Position numbers and translations under genes: made by a program | NCBI GenBank assembly: GCA_026988015.1 | Contig: JALSMA010000078.1 | Location: 20,153-84,152 of the forward strand | Origin: Desulfobulbaceae bacterium | Lineage (GTDB): Bacteria; Desulfobacterota; Desulfobulbia; Desulfobulbales; Desulfocapsaceae | Length of the DNA: 64,000 nucleotides | Direction of reading: 5' to 3' | Part shown: piece by piece, positions 56,195 through 64,000 of the stretch | Numbering within the stretch: position 1 is the stretch's first letter | Layout: every line of letters starts with the position of its first letter | The notes under the pieces: model-generated | Database searches by the model: none | What the model was told of the DNA's origin: nothing | Seen by the model: the letters and a program-made list of their open reading frames with translations, nothing else

Positions 56195-59100
56195 ATGCGT
56201 ACTCCCTTTAGCACATCAAAAATTCAAGCCGGCAGCTGCCACACAATGGCCTCACTGCGTGGGAGCTCAAAGGCCCTGTTTGCTGCTCTTCTCGCAGAAT
56301 CGCAGCCCTGCTGCTGCATTGTTGCAGATGAAGAGATGGTCCCTCAGGTTGAAGCGGATTTGAAACTCTTCAGTACTGTACCTGTTTTCACATACCCCGG
56401 TTACGAGATTCCTCCCTATACGCCTCTCTCTCCCGACCCCAATACCACAGCGGCCAGGCTCTCAACACTCTTTCAGCTCCTTGAGACAGAGGGCAGCTTT
56501 GTCCTTGTGGTTTCAGCTGAAGCATTAATGCGCAGAACACTTCCGCTAAAAGTACTCTCTGACAATGCAGAGCTGCTACTCTCCGGAGAAGATATTGACC
56601 GCGATGATCTGATAGCCAAACTTGAAGTACTCGGTTATGAAAAAGTCAGTCTTGTCCAGAGTGTCGGTGACTACTCTGTTCGAGGTGGCATTATCGACAT
56701 CTTTCCTCCCTCATTTCTTACTGACAACATTCTTCACACTACACCTTTACGACTCGACTTCTTTGGCGACACCATTGAATCCCTTCGTGGCTTTGACTCT
56801 GTCAGTCAGCGTTCCATAGTGGAGGTCCCCGAGGCCATCATCCTGCCAGCAAGTGACATCTGCTACCCCAGTCCTTCCTCAGAAAAAATGAAGGATATAT
56901 TGAACACCTTTGACCGTTACAGTTCCAACCTCTCATGGGAACAGGATAACGCTTCTCAACTCAGAGAACAGATTGGAAACACTGTCCGTTTTGCCGGTAT
57001 GGAGTTCTTTCTGCCGGTTTTTTACCCTGAACATCAGGAAAAGATCGCCACCCTCTTTGATTTTCTACCAGAACAGAGCTGCCTGATCCACTTCAACCCT
57101 GAGCTCGAAAACCAGGCCAGGGCGATGGTACAGGAGCGGATTGACAATAATTACGAGGAGTCTCTCGAAAAACATCTCCCCGCCTTGCCGCCTCAGGATA
57201 TCTTTATTCCGGAGGAGGAACTCAAAAAGTGTACCACATCTTTTGGAACCATCTTCTGTTCCTCTTTCAGCGACCATAAAGATATCCACAACCTGAATGC
57301 AACAAACCACCAGGTCCTGAAACAGGAGATCAGTCTCCGTCGTAAGGAACGGGGCCTGCTCCCCCCCCTGTCCGAACAAATTCATAACTGGCAGAATCAA
57401 GGTGATCGGGTAATCCTCTGTTGCCGCTCCCCTCGCCAGACCAAAACCCTTGCCGAACTGCTCGAAAAACATCAGCACACGGTTAATTTTATCAACAGCC
57501 CTTTAGCGATCAACTCTTTTCATTCCTCTTCATCCCCTGATATTCTCTATCTCTGCGACCAGTCCCTGAGCCAGGGCTTTTCCCTTGGTAGTCCCACCAT
57601 CCACTTTCTTTCAGAGAGTGAACTCTTTGGTGAGATGCGTATAGGAAATCGTAAGAAAAACCGGGGAAAACTCGGTGAGCCCATCCGCTTCTCCGAGCTT
57701 CATCACGGCGATGTGGTGGTCCACCGTGATCACGGTCTCGGGCTTTATATGGGTATGGCGACCCTCAGTATGCAAGGAGTCGTGAATGATTATATGCTTC
57801 TTGAGTATCGTGATGGTGACAAACTCTACCTTCCCGTAGATCGCCTTAACCTGATCAGCCGTTACGAAGGGATCTCTGACAAAAAGCCACGTATTGACAA
57901 ACTCGGCACGGGATCATGGCGGGCAGCCAAGGCAAAGGTCAAGGAAGAAGTGTGGAAGATTGCGGAGGAACTCCTTGAAATTTATGCCAGACGTGAGCTC
58001 CGTGAGGGTAGGCATTTTTCTCCACCAGGCGAGCTTTTCCATGAACTTGAAGAATCCTTTCCCTATGATGAGACTGTTGGCCAGAACAAGGCAATCACCG
58101 ATGTCATTGACGATCTCTGCAGTAACAAACCCATGGACAGGTTGGTCTGCGGGGATGTGGGTTATGGTAAGACCGAGGTTGCAGTCCGCGCAGCATTTAA
58201 GGTTGTGGAAGATGGACTGCAGGCCGCCATTCTTGTTCCCACGACTGTTCTTGCAGAACAGCACGCCAAGACATTCAAGGAACGTATGCAGGGTTTTCCT
58301 GTCACCATTGAGTGCATCAACCGTTTTCGCAGCCCTGCTGAACAGAAAAGAATCATCAAAGACCTGAAAAACGGTAAGATTGATATTATCATTGGTACCC
58401 ATCGGTTGCTCTCAAAAGATATCACCTATCGGGAACTTGGCCTGCTCATCATTGACGAAGAGCACCGCTTCGGAGTGAGCCACAAGGAGAAGATCAAACA
58501 GATAAAATCCGAGGTGGATATCCTCACCCTCACCGCCACTCCCATCCCCAGGACTCTTCAGATGTCCCTGCTCTCCATCAGAGATCTCTCTGTGATATCA
58601 AGCCCCCCCGAACACAGAAGACCTGTTAAAACATTCGTTTCCCGCTATGACGATCTGGTTATAAAAGAGGCAGTCTTCAAGGAGATGCGCAGAGGAGGCC
58701 AGGTCTTCTTTGTTCACAACCGGGTAAAATCCATCTACAAGATGGCTGCAAATGTTCAGGGCCTGGTTCCTGAGGCACGGATTGCTGTGGCCCATGGCCA
58801 GATGAGTGGAAAAGAACTCGAAAATATCATGGTGCGCTTTGTAAATCGGGAGATTGATGTACTGATGGCAACCACCATCATTGAATCCGGACTGGATATT
58901 CCATCTGCCAATACCATGATTATTAACCGTGCGGACATGCTGGGTCTTGCCGAAATCTATCAGTTGCGGGGCCGTGTCGGGAGATCCTCTGCCCAGGCCT
59001 TTGCCTATCTCCTCGTACCATCACTGGACAGCCTGAGCAAAGATTCCAAAGACAGACTCCGCGCACTCATGGAGTGCAACGAACTGGGCGGAGGATTCAA

Positions 59101-59764
59101 ACTTGCCATGAGCGATCTCCAGATCCGGGGCGGAGGAAACCTTCTCGGAGTCTCCCAGTCCGGACATATCGCAGCCATTGGTTATGACCTCTACCTTGAT
59201 CTCCTCCAGAGAACTGTAGCTGACATGAAAGCCCGTGCTGCCACTGGTGAAGAGGACCTCCCGAGCCAGGATCATGTTGAGACTGAAATTAATCTCCAGA
59301 TTTCAGCCTATATTCCTGAGAGTTTCATTCCTGACATCTCTCAGCGTTACATCAGTTATCGTCGCATCTCTGCCCTTTCAAGTAGTGGTTCTGACGATGC
59401 CTATGATGACCTTCAGGAGGAGCTTGCAGACCGTTATGGCAGGATCCCAGAAGAAACCAGAAACCTCTTCAAGATCGTGGCCCTTAAGAGAGAGCTCGGT
59501 GAACTCGGGGTTACCAAGCTGGAAAAAGGTAAAGATTCCTTTGTGTTCACCTTCAGTGACAACACCCCCCTTGATCCTGCCCTGCTACTGAGCTTCCTTC
59601 AAAGGGGCAGTAAAAAACGAAAAGCTCCACCACGTCGGATCACCCCCGACGGCAGACTTATCATACCTGCCACCATAGACTCTGAGGATAGACTGTTTCA
59701 AATATTGCAAAGGATACTCGGAGAACTCTCCGCACTAAAACTGCCACCGGAAGACTTATCATGA
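56195..59764 (+). CDS. mfd: Transcription-repair coupling factor
   Basis: Mfd removes stalled RNA polymerase and recruits UvrA. With the ATG at 56195, just past the terminator, the protein has 1189 residues; the next ATG at 56246 ([12 protein letters not shown]) is possible. It has the UvrB-like N-terminus ([15 protein letters not shown]), the RNA polymerase-binding domain ([16 protein letters not shown], about 510), and the RecG-like motor with [16 protein letters not shown] (about 653) and IIDEEHRFG (about 753). A conserved TRCF C-terminal domain is present. Confidence 0.95.
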   Translation: MRTPFSTSKIQAGSCHTMASLRGSSKALFAALLAESQPCCCIVADEEMVPQVEADLKLFSTVPVFTYPGYEIPPYTPLSPDPNTTAARLSTLFQLLETEGSFVLVVSAEALMRRTLPLKVLSDNAELLLSGEDIDRDDLIAKLEVLGYEKVSLVQSVGDYSVRGGIIDIFPPSFLTDNILHTTPLRLDFFGDTIESLRGFDSVSQRSIVEVPEAIILPASDICYPSPSSEKMKDILNTFDRYSSNLSWEQDNASQLREQIGNTVRFAGMEFFLPVFYPEHQEKIATLFDFLPEQSCLIHFNPELENQARAMVQERIDNNYEESLEKHLPALPPQDIFIPEEELKKCTTSFGTIFCSSFSDHKDIHNLNATNHQVLKQEISLRRKERGLLPPLSEQIHNWQNQGDRVILCCRSPRQTKTLAELLEKHQHTVNFINSPLAINSFHSSSSPDILYLCDQSLSQGFSLGSPTIHFLSESELFGEMRIGNRKKNRGKLGEPIRFSELHHGDVVVHRDHGLGLYMGMATLSMQGVVNDYMLLEYRDGDKLYLPVDRLNLISRYEGISDKKPRIDKLGTGSWRAAKAKVKEEVWKIAEELLEIYARRELREGRHFSPPGELFHELEESFPYDETVGQNKAITDVIDDLCSNKPMDRLVCGDVGYGKTEVAVRAAFKVVEDGLQAAILVPTTVLAEQHAKTFKERMQGFPVTIECINRFRSPAEQKRIIKDLKNGKIDIIIGTHRLLSKDITYRELGLLIIDEEHRFGVSHKEKIKQIKSEVDILTLTATPIPRTLQMSLLSIRDLSVISSPPEHRRPVKTFVSRYDDLVIKEAVFKEMRRGGQVFFVHNRVKSIYKMAANVQGLVPEARIAVAHGQMSGKELENIMVRFVNREIDVLMATTIIESGLDIPSANTMIINRADMLGLAEIYQLRGRVGRSSAQAFAYLLVPSLDSLSKDSKDRLRALMECNELGGGFKLAMSDLQIRGGGNLLGVSQSGHIAAIGYDLYLDLLQRTVADMKARAATGEEDLPSQDHVETEINLQISAYIPESFIPDISQRYISYRRISALSSSGSDDAYDDLQEELADRYGRIPEETRNLFKIVALKRELGELGVTKLEKGKDSFVFTFSDNTPLDPALLLSFLQRGSKKRKAPPRRITPDGRLIIPATIDSEDRLFQILQRILGELSALKLPPEDLS

Positions 59765-60435
59765 CAACTATGCAGATCAAACCTGACTTTCTCTGGTCCC
59801 AGATAGATACCGTCCTGCTCGACATGGACGGAACCCTGCTGGATAAATATTTTGATGACCATTTCTGGGAGGAATATGTCCCCAAAATTTTTGCGAAATC
59901 CAACGGAATCTCTGAAAAAGAAGCGCGGATAATATTACTGCAACGCTACCAGAGCGTGGAAAATACCCTGCAGTGGACCGATCTCGACTACTGGTCAGAC
60001 AGGCTTGGCCTCGATATCCCTGAACTGAAGTGCAAAGTTGACCACCTCATTCAGATACATCCCTATGTGGTGGATTTTCTTGAGTACCTGAAACGTATCG
60101 GCAAGGAAGTCCACCTGGTAACTAATGCCCACTCCAAGACCCTTGAGATTAAACTCAGAAAAACCGATCTCGGGTCCCACTTTGATCGCATTGTCTGTGC
60201 CGAGGAAATCGGGTTCGCCAAGGAACAACCTGAGTTCTGGGAAAAACTGGAAACACACCTGGGCTATAACAAAGAACGTACTGTGCTCGCTGACGACACT
60301 GCAAAAGTACTCGATTCCGCGCAAGAATACGGCATGGGATTTTTAGTTTTTGTGGCCAGGCCGAGTTCGCGGATAGCTGTTAAATTTTCCCCAAAATATC
60401 CTGCAATCACGTATTTTAACGAACTGATTCACTGA
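59761..60435 (+). CDS. HAD hydrolase of the GMP/IMP nucleotidase (YrfG-like) type
   Basis: The 224-residue protein has DTVLLDMDGTLLDKYFDDHF (motif I, residue 17 onward), LVTNAHSKTLEIKLR (motif II), KEQPEFW as motif III, and VLADDTAKVLDSAQEYG (motif IV). It resembles YrfG-type GMP/IMP nucleotidases. The ATG overlaps the mfd stop (ATGA), so translation is probably coupled. Other phosphatases of the HAD family cannot be excluded. Confidence 0.82.
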   Translation: MTTMQIKPDFLWSQIDTVLLDMDGTLLDKYFDDHFWEEYVPKIFAKSNGISEKEARIILLQRYQSVENTLQWTDLDYWSDRLGLDIPELKCKVDHLIQIHPYVVDFLEYLKRIGKEVHLVTNAHSKTLEIKLRKTDLGSHFDRIVCAEEIGFAKEQPEFWEKLETHLGYNKERTVLADDTAKVLDSAQEYGMGFLVFVARPSSRIAVKFSPKYPAITYFNELIH

Positions 60436-60572
60436 TACATTTTATTATCCCTATATTTTTTCGTTTGTGGAATGAACTCCTATATGATATTATTTCTTAA
60501 ACTATTAGAGCTAATTATATTTTATTTTCAGATGGCCAGATGATTGCGCCTTCACCCACAGGAGATTTCCCC

Positions 60573-61736
60573 ATGGAACTGACCTCATACGAAGCAAAAG
60601 ACCTCTTTCAGTGGCTCACCGACAAAGAAGACTTTCTGGTTCTCGATGTTCGCAACGAACAGGACTTCAACCGATTTCAGGTTGAATCACCCTACCCTTT
60701 TGAGATGAAGAACGTCTCCTATTACGACTTTATGGAAATCGAGGAGGAGTCTGTTGCCAAAGTGCCCAAGGGAAAGCCGGTGCGGATTGTCTGTGCCAAA
60801 GAGGGCTCTGCCAAGTATGTTGGAGAAATTCTCGTAAAACATGGTTTTGACGATGTTCGTTATCTCACAGGCGGCATCAAAACCTGGGGAAATCTGCTGG
60901 TTCCAAAGGCTGTTCGTGAAGGTGACGACTACAGCCTATATCAGTTTATCCGCCCCGGAAAGGCATCCTGCAGCTACGGCATCTGTTCAGGCGGAGAGAT
61001 GATGGTACTTGATCCAAGCCGCAACATTGATTTTTATATCAATTTCGCAAAGAGCAAAAACTGTACAATCACCAAAACTTTTGAAAGTCACCTTCAGGCA
61101 GACTATATTGCCGGATCTCGTCAAATTGCTGAGAAAACCGGGGCCACTTTTTATGGTGGCATTGACTTTGAGGGTACCAGGGCAGGACATACTCTGGTCG
61201 CTGACAATGAGATTCACGCATTCAGCAATGGCGGCCCTGAAGTAAAGATCATGCTCACCCCCGGCCACACCCCCGGTTCCTTTACTATCATTGTTGACAA
61301 CAGCTACATGCTGTCAGGCGACACGGTTTTCATTCAGTCCATCGGACGTCCCGATTTAGGCGGCCAGGCAGAAGACTGGGCGGTACTGCTCTTTGACACC
61401 CTGCAACAGGTCGCCAAACTTGATGACTCGCTTCTGGTGCTGCCCGGTCACTACATGGACTGGTCTGAAGCTGACGAAGATCTTATCTTCTGCCTTACCT
61501 TACGTCAGGTAAAAGATCGCAACAAGAATGTCTTTTCCATGACTGATGTAAATGAGTTTATCACATACATCAAAGACAACATGCGTGAACAACCTCCGGA
61601 ATACGCTCTCATCCGTCTCGCCAATGGCAACATGGAGCAGTACGATATAGACAAGCAGGAAGAGCTGGACCTTGGCAAGAATGAGTGTGCCGCCACTGCC
61701 TATGCAAAGGCTCAGGCCAAAAAGGATAACAGCTGA
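60573..61736 (+). CDS. Rhodanese-MBL fold fusion, persulfide dioxygenase-like
   Basis: The start at 60573 follows AGGAGA. The 387-residue protein has a rhodanese-like domain (about 1-110, with VLDVRNEQDFNRF and the candidate active Cys in RIVCAKEGSAKYVG), then an MBL domain (about 120-375). The metal motif of persulfide dioxygenase-like enzymes, HxHxDH, reads SHLQADY here, with one His and the Asp retained; HTPGS, SGDTVF and LPGHYMDW keep the other ligands. It fits persulfide or sulfane-sulfur chemistry in a sulfur-cycling bacterium, but activity is not shown. Confidence 0.75.
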   Translation: MELTSYEAKDLFQWLTDKEDFLVLDVRNEQDFNRFQVESPYPFEMKNVSYYDFMEIEEESVAKVPKGKPVRIVCAKEGSAKYVGEILVKHGFDDVRYLTGGIKTWGNLLVPKAVREGDDYSLYQFIRPGKASCSYGICSGGEMMVLDPSRNIDFYINFAKSKNCTITKTFESHLQADYIAGSRQIAEKTGATFYGGIDFEGTRAGHTLVADNEIHAFSNGGPEVKIMLTPGHTPGSFTIIVDNSYMLSGDTVFIQSIGRPDLGGQAEDWAVLLFDTLQQVAKLDDSLLVLPGHYMDWSEADEDLIFCLTLRQVKDRNKNVFSMTDVNEFITYIKDNMREQPPEYALIRLANGNMEQYDIDKQEELDLGKNECAATAYAKAQAKKDNS

Positions 61737-61773
61737 CGACTGACAACCATCCCATTATGATTACACAAGACTC

Positions 61774-61898
61774 CCTGAATCTGTGACGGCTTCATTGCTG
61801 TTTTCTCTAGCATACTGAAATAAAGGTATTTTTTCACCATCAGTTATATCAGAAGAGATCACTCGCTTCCCTTTGAAACCTTCGCTCGCAGATTCAGG
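61774..61898 (+). repeat. Intergenic repeat family, copy 4 (after the rhodanese-MBL gene)
   Basis: The copy is bounded by CCTGAATCTG (61774-61783) and CAGATTCAGG (61889-61898), a perfect 10-bp inverted repeat. It has GGCTTCATTGCTG, CTAGCATACTGAAATAAA and lies 37 bp after the rhodanese-MBL stop in the same orientation. Its right part lies in the leader of the EamA gene, just before its start. Confidence 0.75.
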
Positions 61899-61974
61899 TC
61901 ATAGCATCTCTATCAATTCCCCTAGCATCGTCCCGTGCCATAAAAGAACCTACCCCATTCCCCCATCCTCCAGC

Positions 61975-62880
61975 ATGTCTAAACAAACAATCAATCCGGG
62001 TGTTCACATCCGTCTTATTCTGACCATGCTCTTCTGGGGCGGAACATTTGTTGCCGGTCGTCTGCTCGCCGAGGAACTGCACCCAATAGCTGCCTCCTCA
62101 CTTCGTTTCATTGCTGCATCCAGTATGCTTTTACTGGTAATCCTGGTACGTGACAAAAAACTCCCTCTTCTCTCAATCAAACAGTGGGTGGCCATAGCTC
62201 TACTTGGACTCACTGGAGTTTATGCTTACAATATATTCTTCTTCTCGGGACTTCAATCTGTAGAAGCTGGCAGGGCATCAATGATCATCGCTGTGAACCC
62301 TGTGGTAACCACACTGCTGGCCATCCTCTTTTTCAAAGAAAGCTCGACTTTACTGCGCAGTATCGGCATGATACTCTCTGTATCCGGTGCATTAATTGTA
62401 ATTTCAAGGGGAAATCCAACAATTATATTCACTAGGGATCTTGGGGGAACGGGGGAGCTGTACATGGCAGGATGCGTCCTCAGCTGGTCTGCATACACCC
62501 TCATCGGCAAACGCCTCCTTAACAATATCCAGCCGTTAATTGCCGTTGCATATTCCTGCACCCTGGGCGCCATATTTCTGGTTACCACTGCAATTTTCAC
62601 CGGGCACCTTGCAGATATCAGCCAGCTCTCTGTGACAGGTATGGCATGCATCTTTTACTTTGCTTTTTTTGGCACCACTCTGGGATTTATATGGTTCTAT
62701 GACGGCGTAAAAAAGCTCGGTGCCAGCAGAGCTGCCATGTATGTGAATCTGGTACCAGTGAGTGGATTGCTCCTTGGCACCCTGCTGCTTGGTGAACATC
62801 TGGACAAATCACTTCTCATCGGTGGGATTTTGGTATTCTGCGGTCTCTACCTTATCAACCACAGACACCGAAGCTCATAA
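61975..62880 (+). CDS. EamA (DMT) family permease
   Basis: The start at 61975 (MSKQTINPGVHIRLILTM) gives 301 residues; the long frame begins inside the repeat. It has about ten hydrophobic segments in two repeats: LTMLFWGGTFVAGRLLAEEL near the start and LSWSAYTLIGKRLLNNIQPL in the second half. These are drug/metabolite exporters of the inner membrane. The cargo is unknown. Confidence 0.88.
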   Translation: MSKQTINPGVHIRLILTMLFWGGTFVAGRLLAEELHPIAASSLRFIAASSMLLLVILVRDKKLPLLSIKQWVAIALLGLTGVYAYNIFFFSGLQSVEAGRASMIIAVNPVVTTLLAILFFKESSTLLRSIGMILSVSGALIVISRGNPTIIFTRDLGGTGELYMAGCVLSWSAYTLIGKRLLNNIQPLIAVAYSCTLGAIFLVTTAIFTGHLADISQLSVTGMACIFYFAFFGTTLGFIWFYDGVKKLGASRAAMYVNLVPVSGLLLGTLLLGEHLDKSLLIGGILVFCGLYLINHRHRSS

Positions 62881-63271
62881 ACCACAATCCATGTCGACAA
62901 ACTTGTCGACAAACTGCGCACATTGTCGAACTCCAGCTACTAAGACCTCCATTACCCCCAGATATCGTCCTGACATTTCAACATTTATTTGTTTTTTCAC
63001 TTGGACCAGTTATTGCTTTTGTAAATGCTCTGCGGCTTAGTTTCTCGACAAGGATTACGTTTCCCAGAGCAGAGACGGAGGCTGGCGATAAAGACAAACA
63101 AATAACCTGAATCCGCGCCTCCCTGTGTTTGTTCTTTTGATAACCTGCTGGAATACACTTCTAATTGTTACGCTCATTAGTTTCGGCATAGATAATTGTG
63201 TTTGCAAAGGGATCACAGTTAAGAAACATACAATTGGCCCCCAAATTTACAACACACCACTGAAGTAGAGC
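62881..63271. other. Intergenic region before the lipoprotein gene (391 bp)
   Basis: Apart from the 12-bp tandem repeat no gene is supported. Some GC-rich words (GGAGGC/GCCTCC and ACAAACA/TGTTTGT near 63081-63140) are arranged as interleaved arms, not as a nested hairpin. No tRNA or recognised RNA was found. Confidence 0.6.
62891..62931. repeat. Tandem palindromic 12-bp repeat
   Basis: TTGTCGACAAAC-type units occur twice in tandem at 62891-62914 (the first has ATG- in place of TTG-), and a partial copy TTGTCGAAC follows at about 62923. Each unit contains the palindrome TTGTCGACAA. It begins 11 bp after the EamA stop and could be an operator or a small replication or plasmid-like repeat; no regulator is known. 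Confidence 0.5.
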
Positions 63272-63784
63272 ATGACCCGAAAAATCACTTCCATGATCAG
63301 TACCTTTACCATTCTAATAGCTGGTTTGCTGCTCGGCGGATGTAATACCATTGAGCTCAGAAGCAAGTGGGCAAAACCATCATCCCCGGACAATATAAAC
63401 GCTGAGATCTCTCAGGGTATCAATTATTTTGATGAAGACTCAAAAGTCAGGGTATCTATCTTAAACAACAATGATACCCTCTACGTTCAGCTGGTAACCA
63501 GAGAGCAGAAGACTAAAATGTTATTTCTTCGTACCGGATTTACTGTGTGGATAGATAGCAGTGGGGAGGCCAGAAAAGATTTTGGTCTGCTCTTTCCCAT
63601 GCCCAAAACTCATTCGGTGCCACGCTCCCCCGACCACAACTCGCAATGGAGTATAAAGAACATAATCGAGGACAGTCAATATAATCTTGCCATATTAAAT
63701 GGCATAACCGGGAATCACCAGGCCATAACCGTAGCAAAAGCAGCCGACCAAGGAATACACGTAAGACTGAGGACTGAATGGTAG
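63272..63784 (+). CDS. Putative lipoprotein of unknown function
   Basis: The 170-residue protein has a signal peptide ending in LLLGGC, so it is probably a lipoprotein. I do not recognise the mature part: it has VRVSILNNNDTLYVQLVTRE, then FLRTGFTVWIDSSGEARKDF, which look like beta-sandwich strands, and no known motif. It stands alone, with an 80-bp palindrome 94 bp downstream. Confidence 0.65.
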   Translation: MTRKITSMISTFTILIAGLLLGGCNTIELRSKWAKPSSPDNINAEISQGINYFDEDSKVRVSILNNNDTLYVQLVTREQKTKMLFLRTGFTVWIDSSGEARKDFGLLFPMPKTHSVPRSPDHNSQWSIKNIIEDSQYNLAILNGITGNHQAITVAKAADQGIHVRLRTEW

Positions 63785-63878
63785 TGTCAAATATTTTTCG
63801 CACATTCTGTACAAGGTGGTCTCGCTTACTTTCGTTTTTCAATAAAAATCTTTTACCAAAGCTTTCAATTTCTGGTTA

Positions 63879-63958
63879 AGCTCGTTTAGTAGCGGATTGC
63901 AAGGCTGGCGGAGCCACCCCGCAGGGGCTTGGCCTTGCAGTCTGCTACTAAACGAGCT
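63879..63958. repeat. 80-bp palindromic element at the window end
   Basis: AGCTCGTTTAGTAGC (63879-63893) and GCTACTAAACGAGCT (63944-63958) are a perfect 15-bp inverted repeat. Inside, GCAAGGC and GCCTTGC pair, with a GC-rich core between them. It is a single, very stable cruciform or hairpin. It lies 94 bp after the lipoprotein gene and no second copy was seen in the window. Confidence 0.75.
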
Positions 63959-64000
63959 ACCCACTTCACGCAACCTGCAAATTTTGTTCAAATTTCATTT

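Noticed and set aside
63081..63140. Hairpin formed by GGAGGC/GCCTCC and ACAAACA/TGTTTGT
   Set aside because: The arms are interleaved and cannot form a nested stem; the pairing is likely chance.

Overview
The window reads as a chromosomal stretch of a sulfate-reducing bacterium of the Desulfobulbales type (Desulfobacterota). The main evidence is a dissimilatory sulfite reductase operon dsrA-dsrB-dsrD in the 13.7-17.3 kb region. A monomeric NADP isocitrate dehydrogenase, a DnaA of ordinary length, a BamA-type porin-assembly protein and an Mfd protein are consistent with a Gram-negative genome of moderate GC. The family assignment is inference from gene content; no 16S rRNA gene, tRNA gene, CRISPR array, phage or intact insertion sequence was seen.

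Layout. 1-5.4 kb: the end of an aminoglycoside-phosphotransferase-like gene (minus, cut by the window edge), then larB, a fused secDF, a YkgJ cysteine-cluster gene and a HAD phosphatase on the plus strand. 5.5-9.2 kb: two divergent genes, a cyclic-nucleotide/DUF4388 regulator and an unusual membrane protein that joins a ubiquitin-conjugating-enzyme (E2)-like domain to TPR-like repeats. 9.2-10.9 kb (minus): kdsD, a CooT-like nickel protein and a small His-tailed protein. 11.1-13.6 kb: metK-ahcY of the methyl cycle. 13.7-25.2 kb (minus): dnaG, rpoD, dprA, rpe, pgi, dsrA, dsrB, dsrD and birA, with a strong terminator after rpoD and another between dsrD and birA. 25.3-30.0 kb (plus): a conserved hypothetical gene, htpX, an HDOD gene and a UbiB-family kinase gene. 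30.0-38.8 kb (minus): a housekeeping run ychF, an HD/OB nuclease gene, holB, a PSP1 (RicT-like) gene, metG, yggT, divIVA-like, yggU and a triosephosphate-isomerase homologue that lacks the usual catalytic Glu. 39.0-46.5 kb: mtaD, then pcm-centred minus-strand genes, htpG, protoporphyrinogen oxidase and a decayed sensor-kinase remnant. 46.5-51.8 kb (minus): icd, dnaA and comF. 51.9-62.9 kb (plus): an epimerase, bamA, mfd, a nucleotidase, a rhodanese/MBL enzyme and an EamA permease. 63.3 kb to the end: a small lipoprotein and a large palindrome.

Functional links. metK, ahcY and mtaD make and recycle S-adenosylmethionine by-products. larB, cooT and the His-tailed protein all point to nickel handling. 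dsrABD carries the energy metabolism, and the rhodanese/MBL enzyme fits sulfane-sulfur chemistry. holB, dnaG, dnaA, mfd and dprA serve DNA replication, repair and uptake; secDF and bamA serve envelope protein export.

The most unusual items are the E2-TPR membrane protein; a four-copy intergenic repeat family that always sits just 3' of a gene and in that gene's orientation; a Glu-less TIM homologue; a stem that would bury the htpX ribosome binding site; a sensor-kinase pseudogene; and an 80-bp palindrome at the right end.
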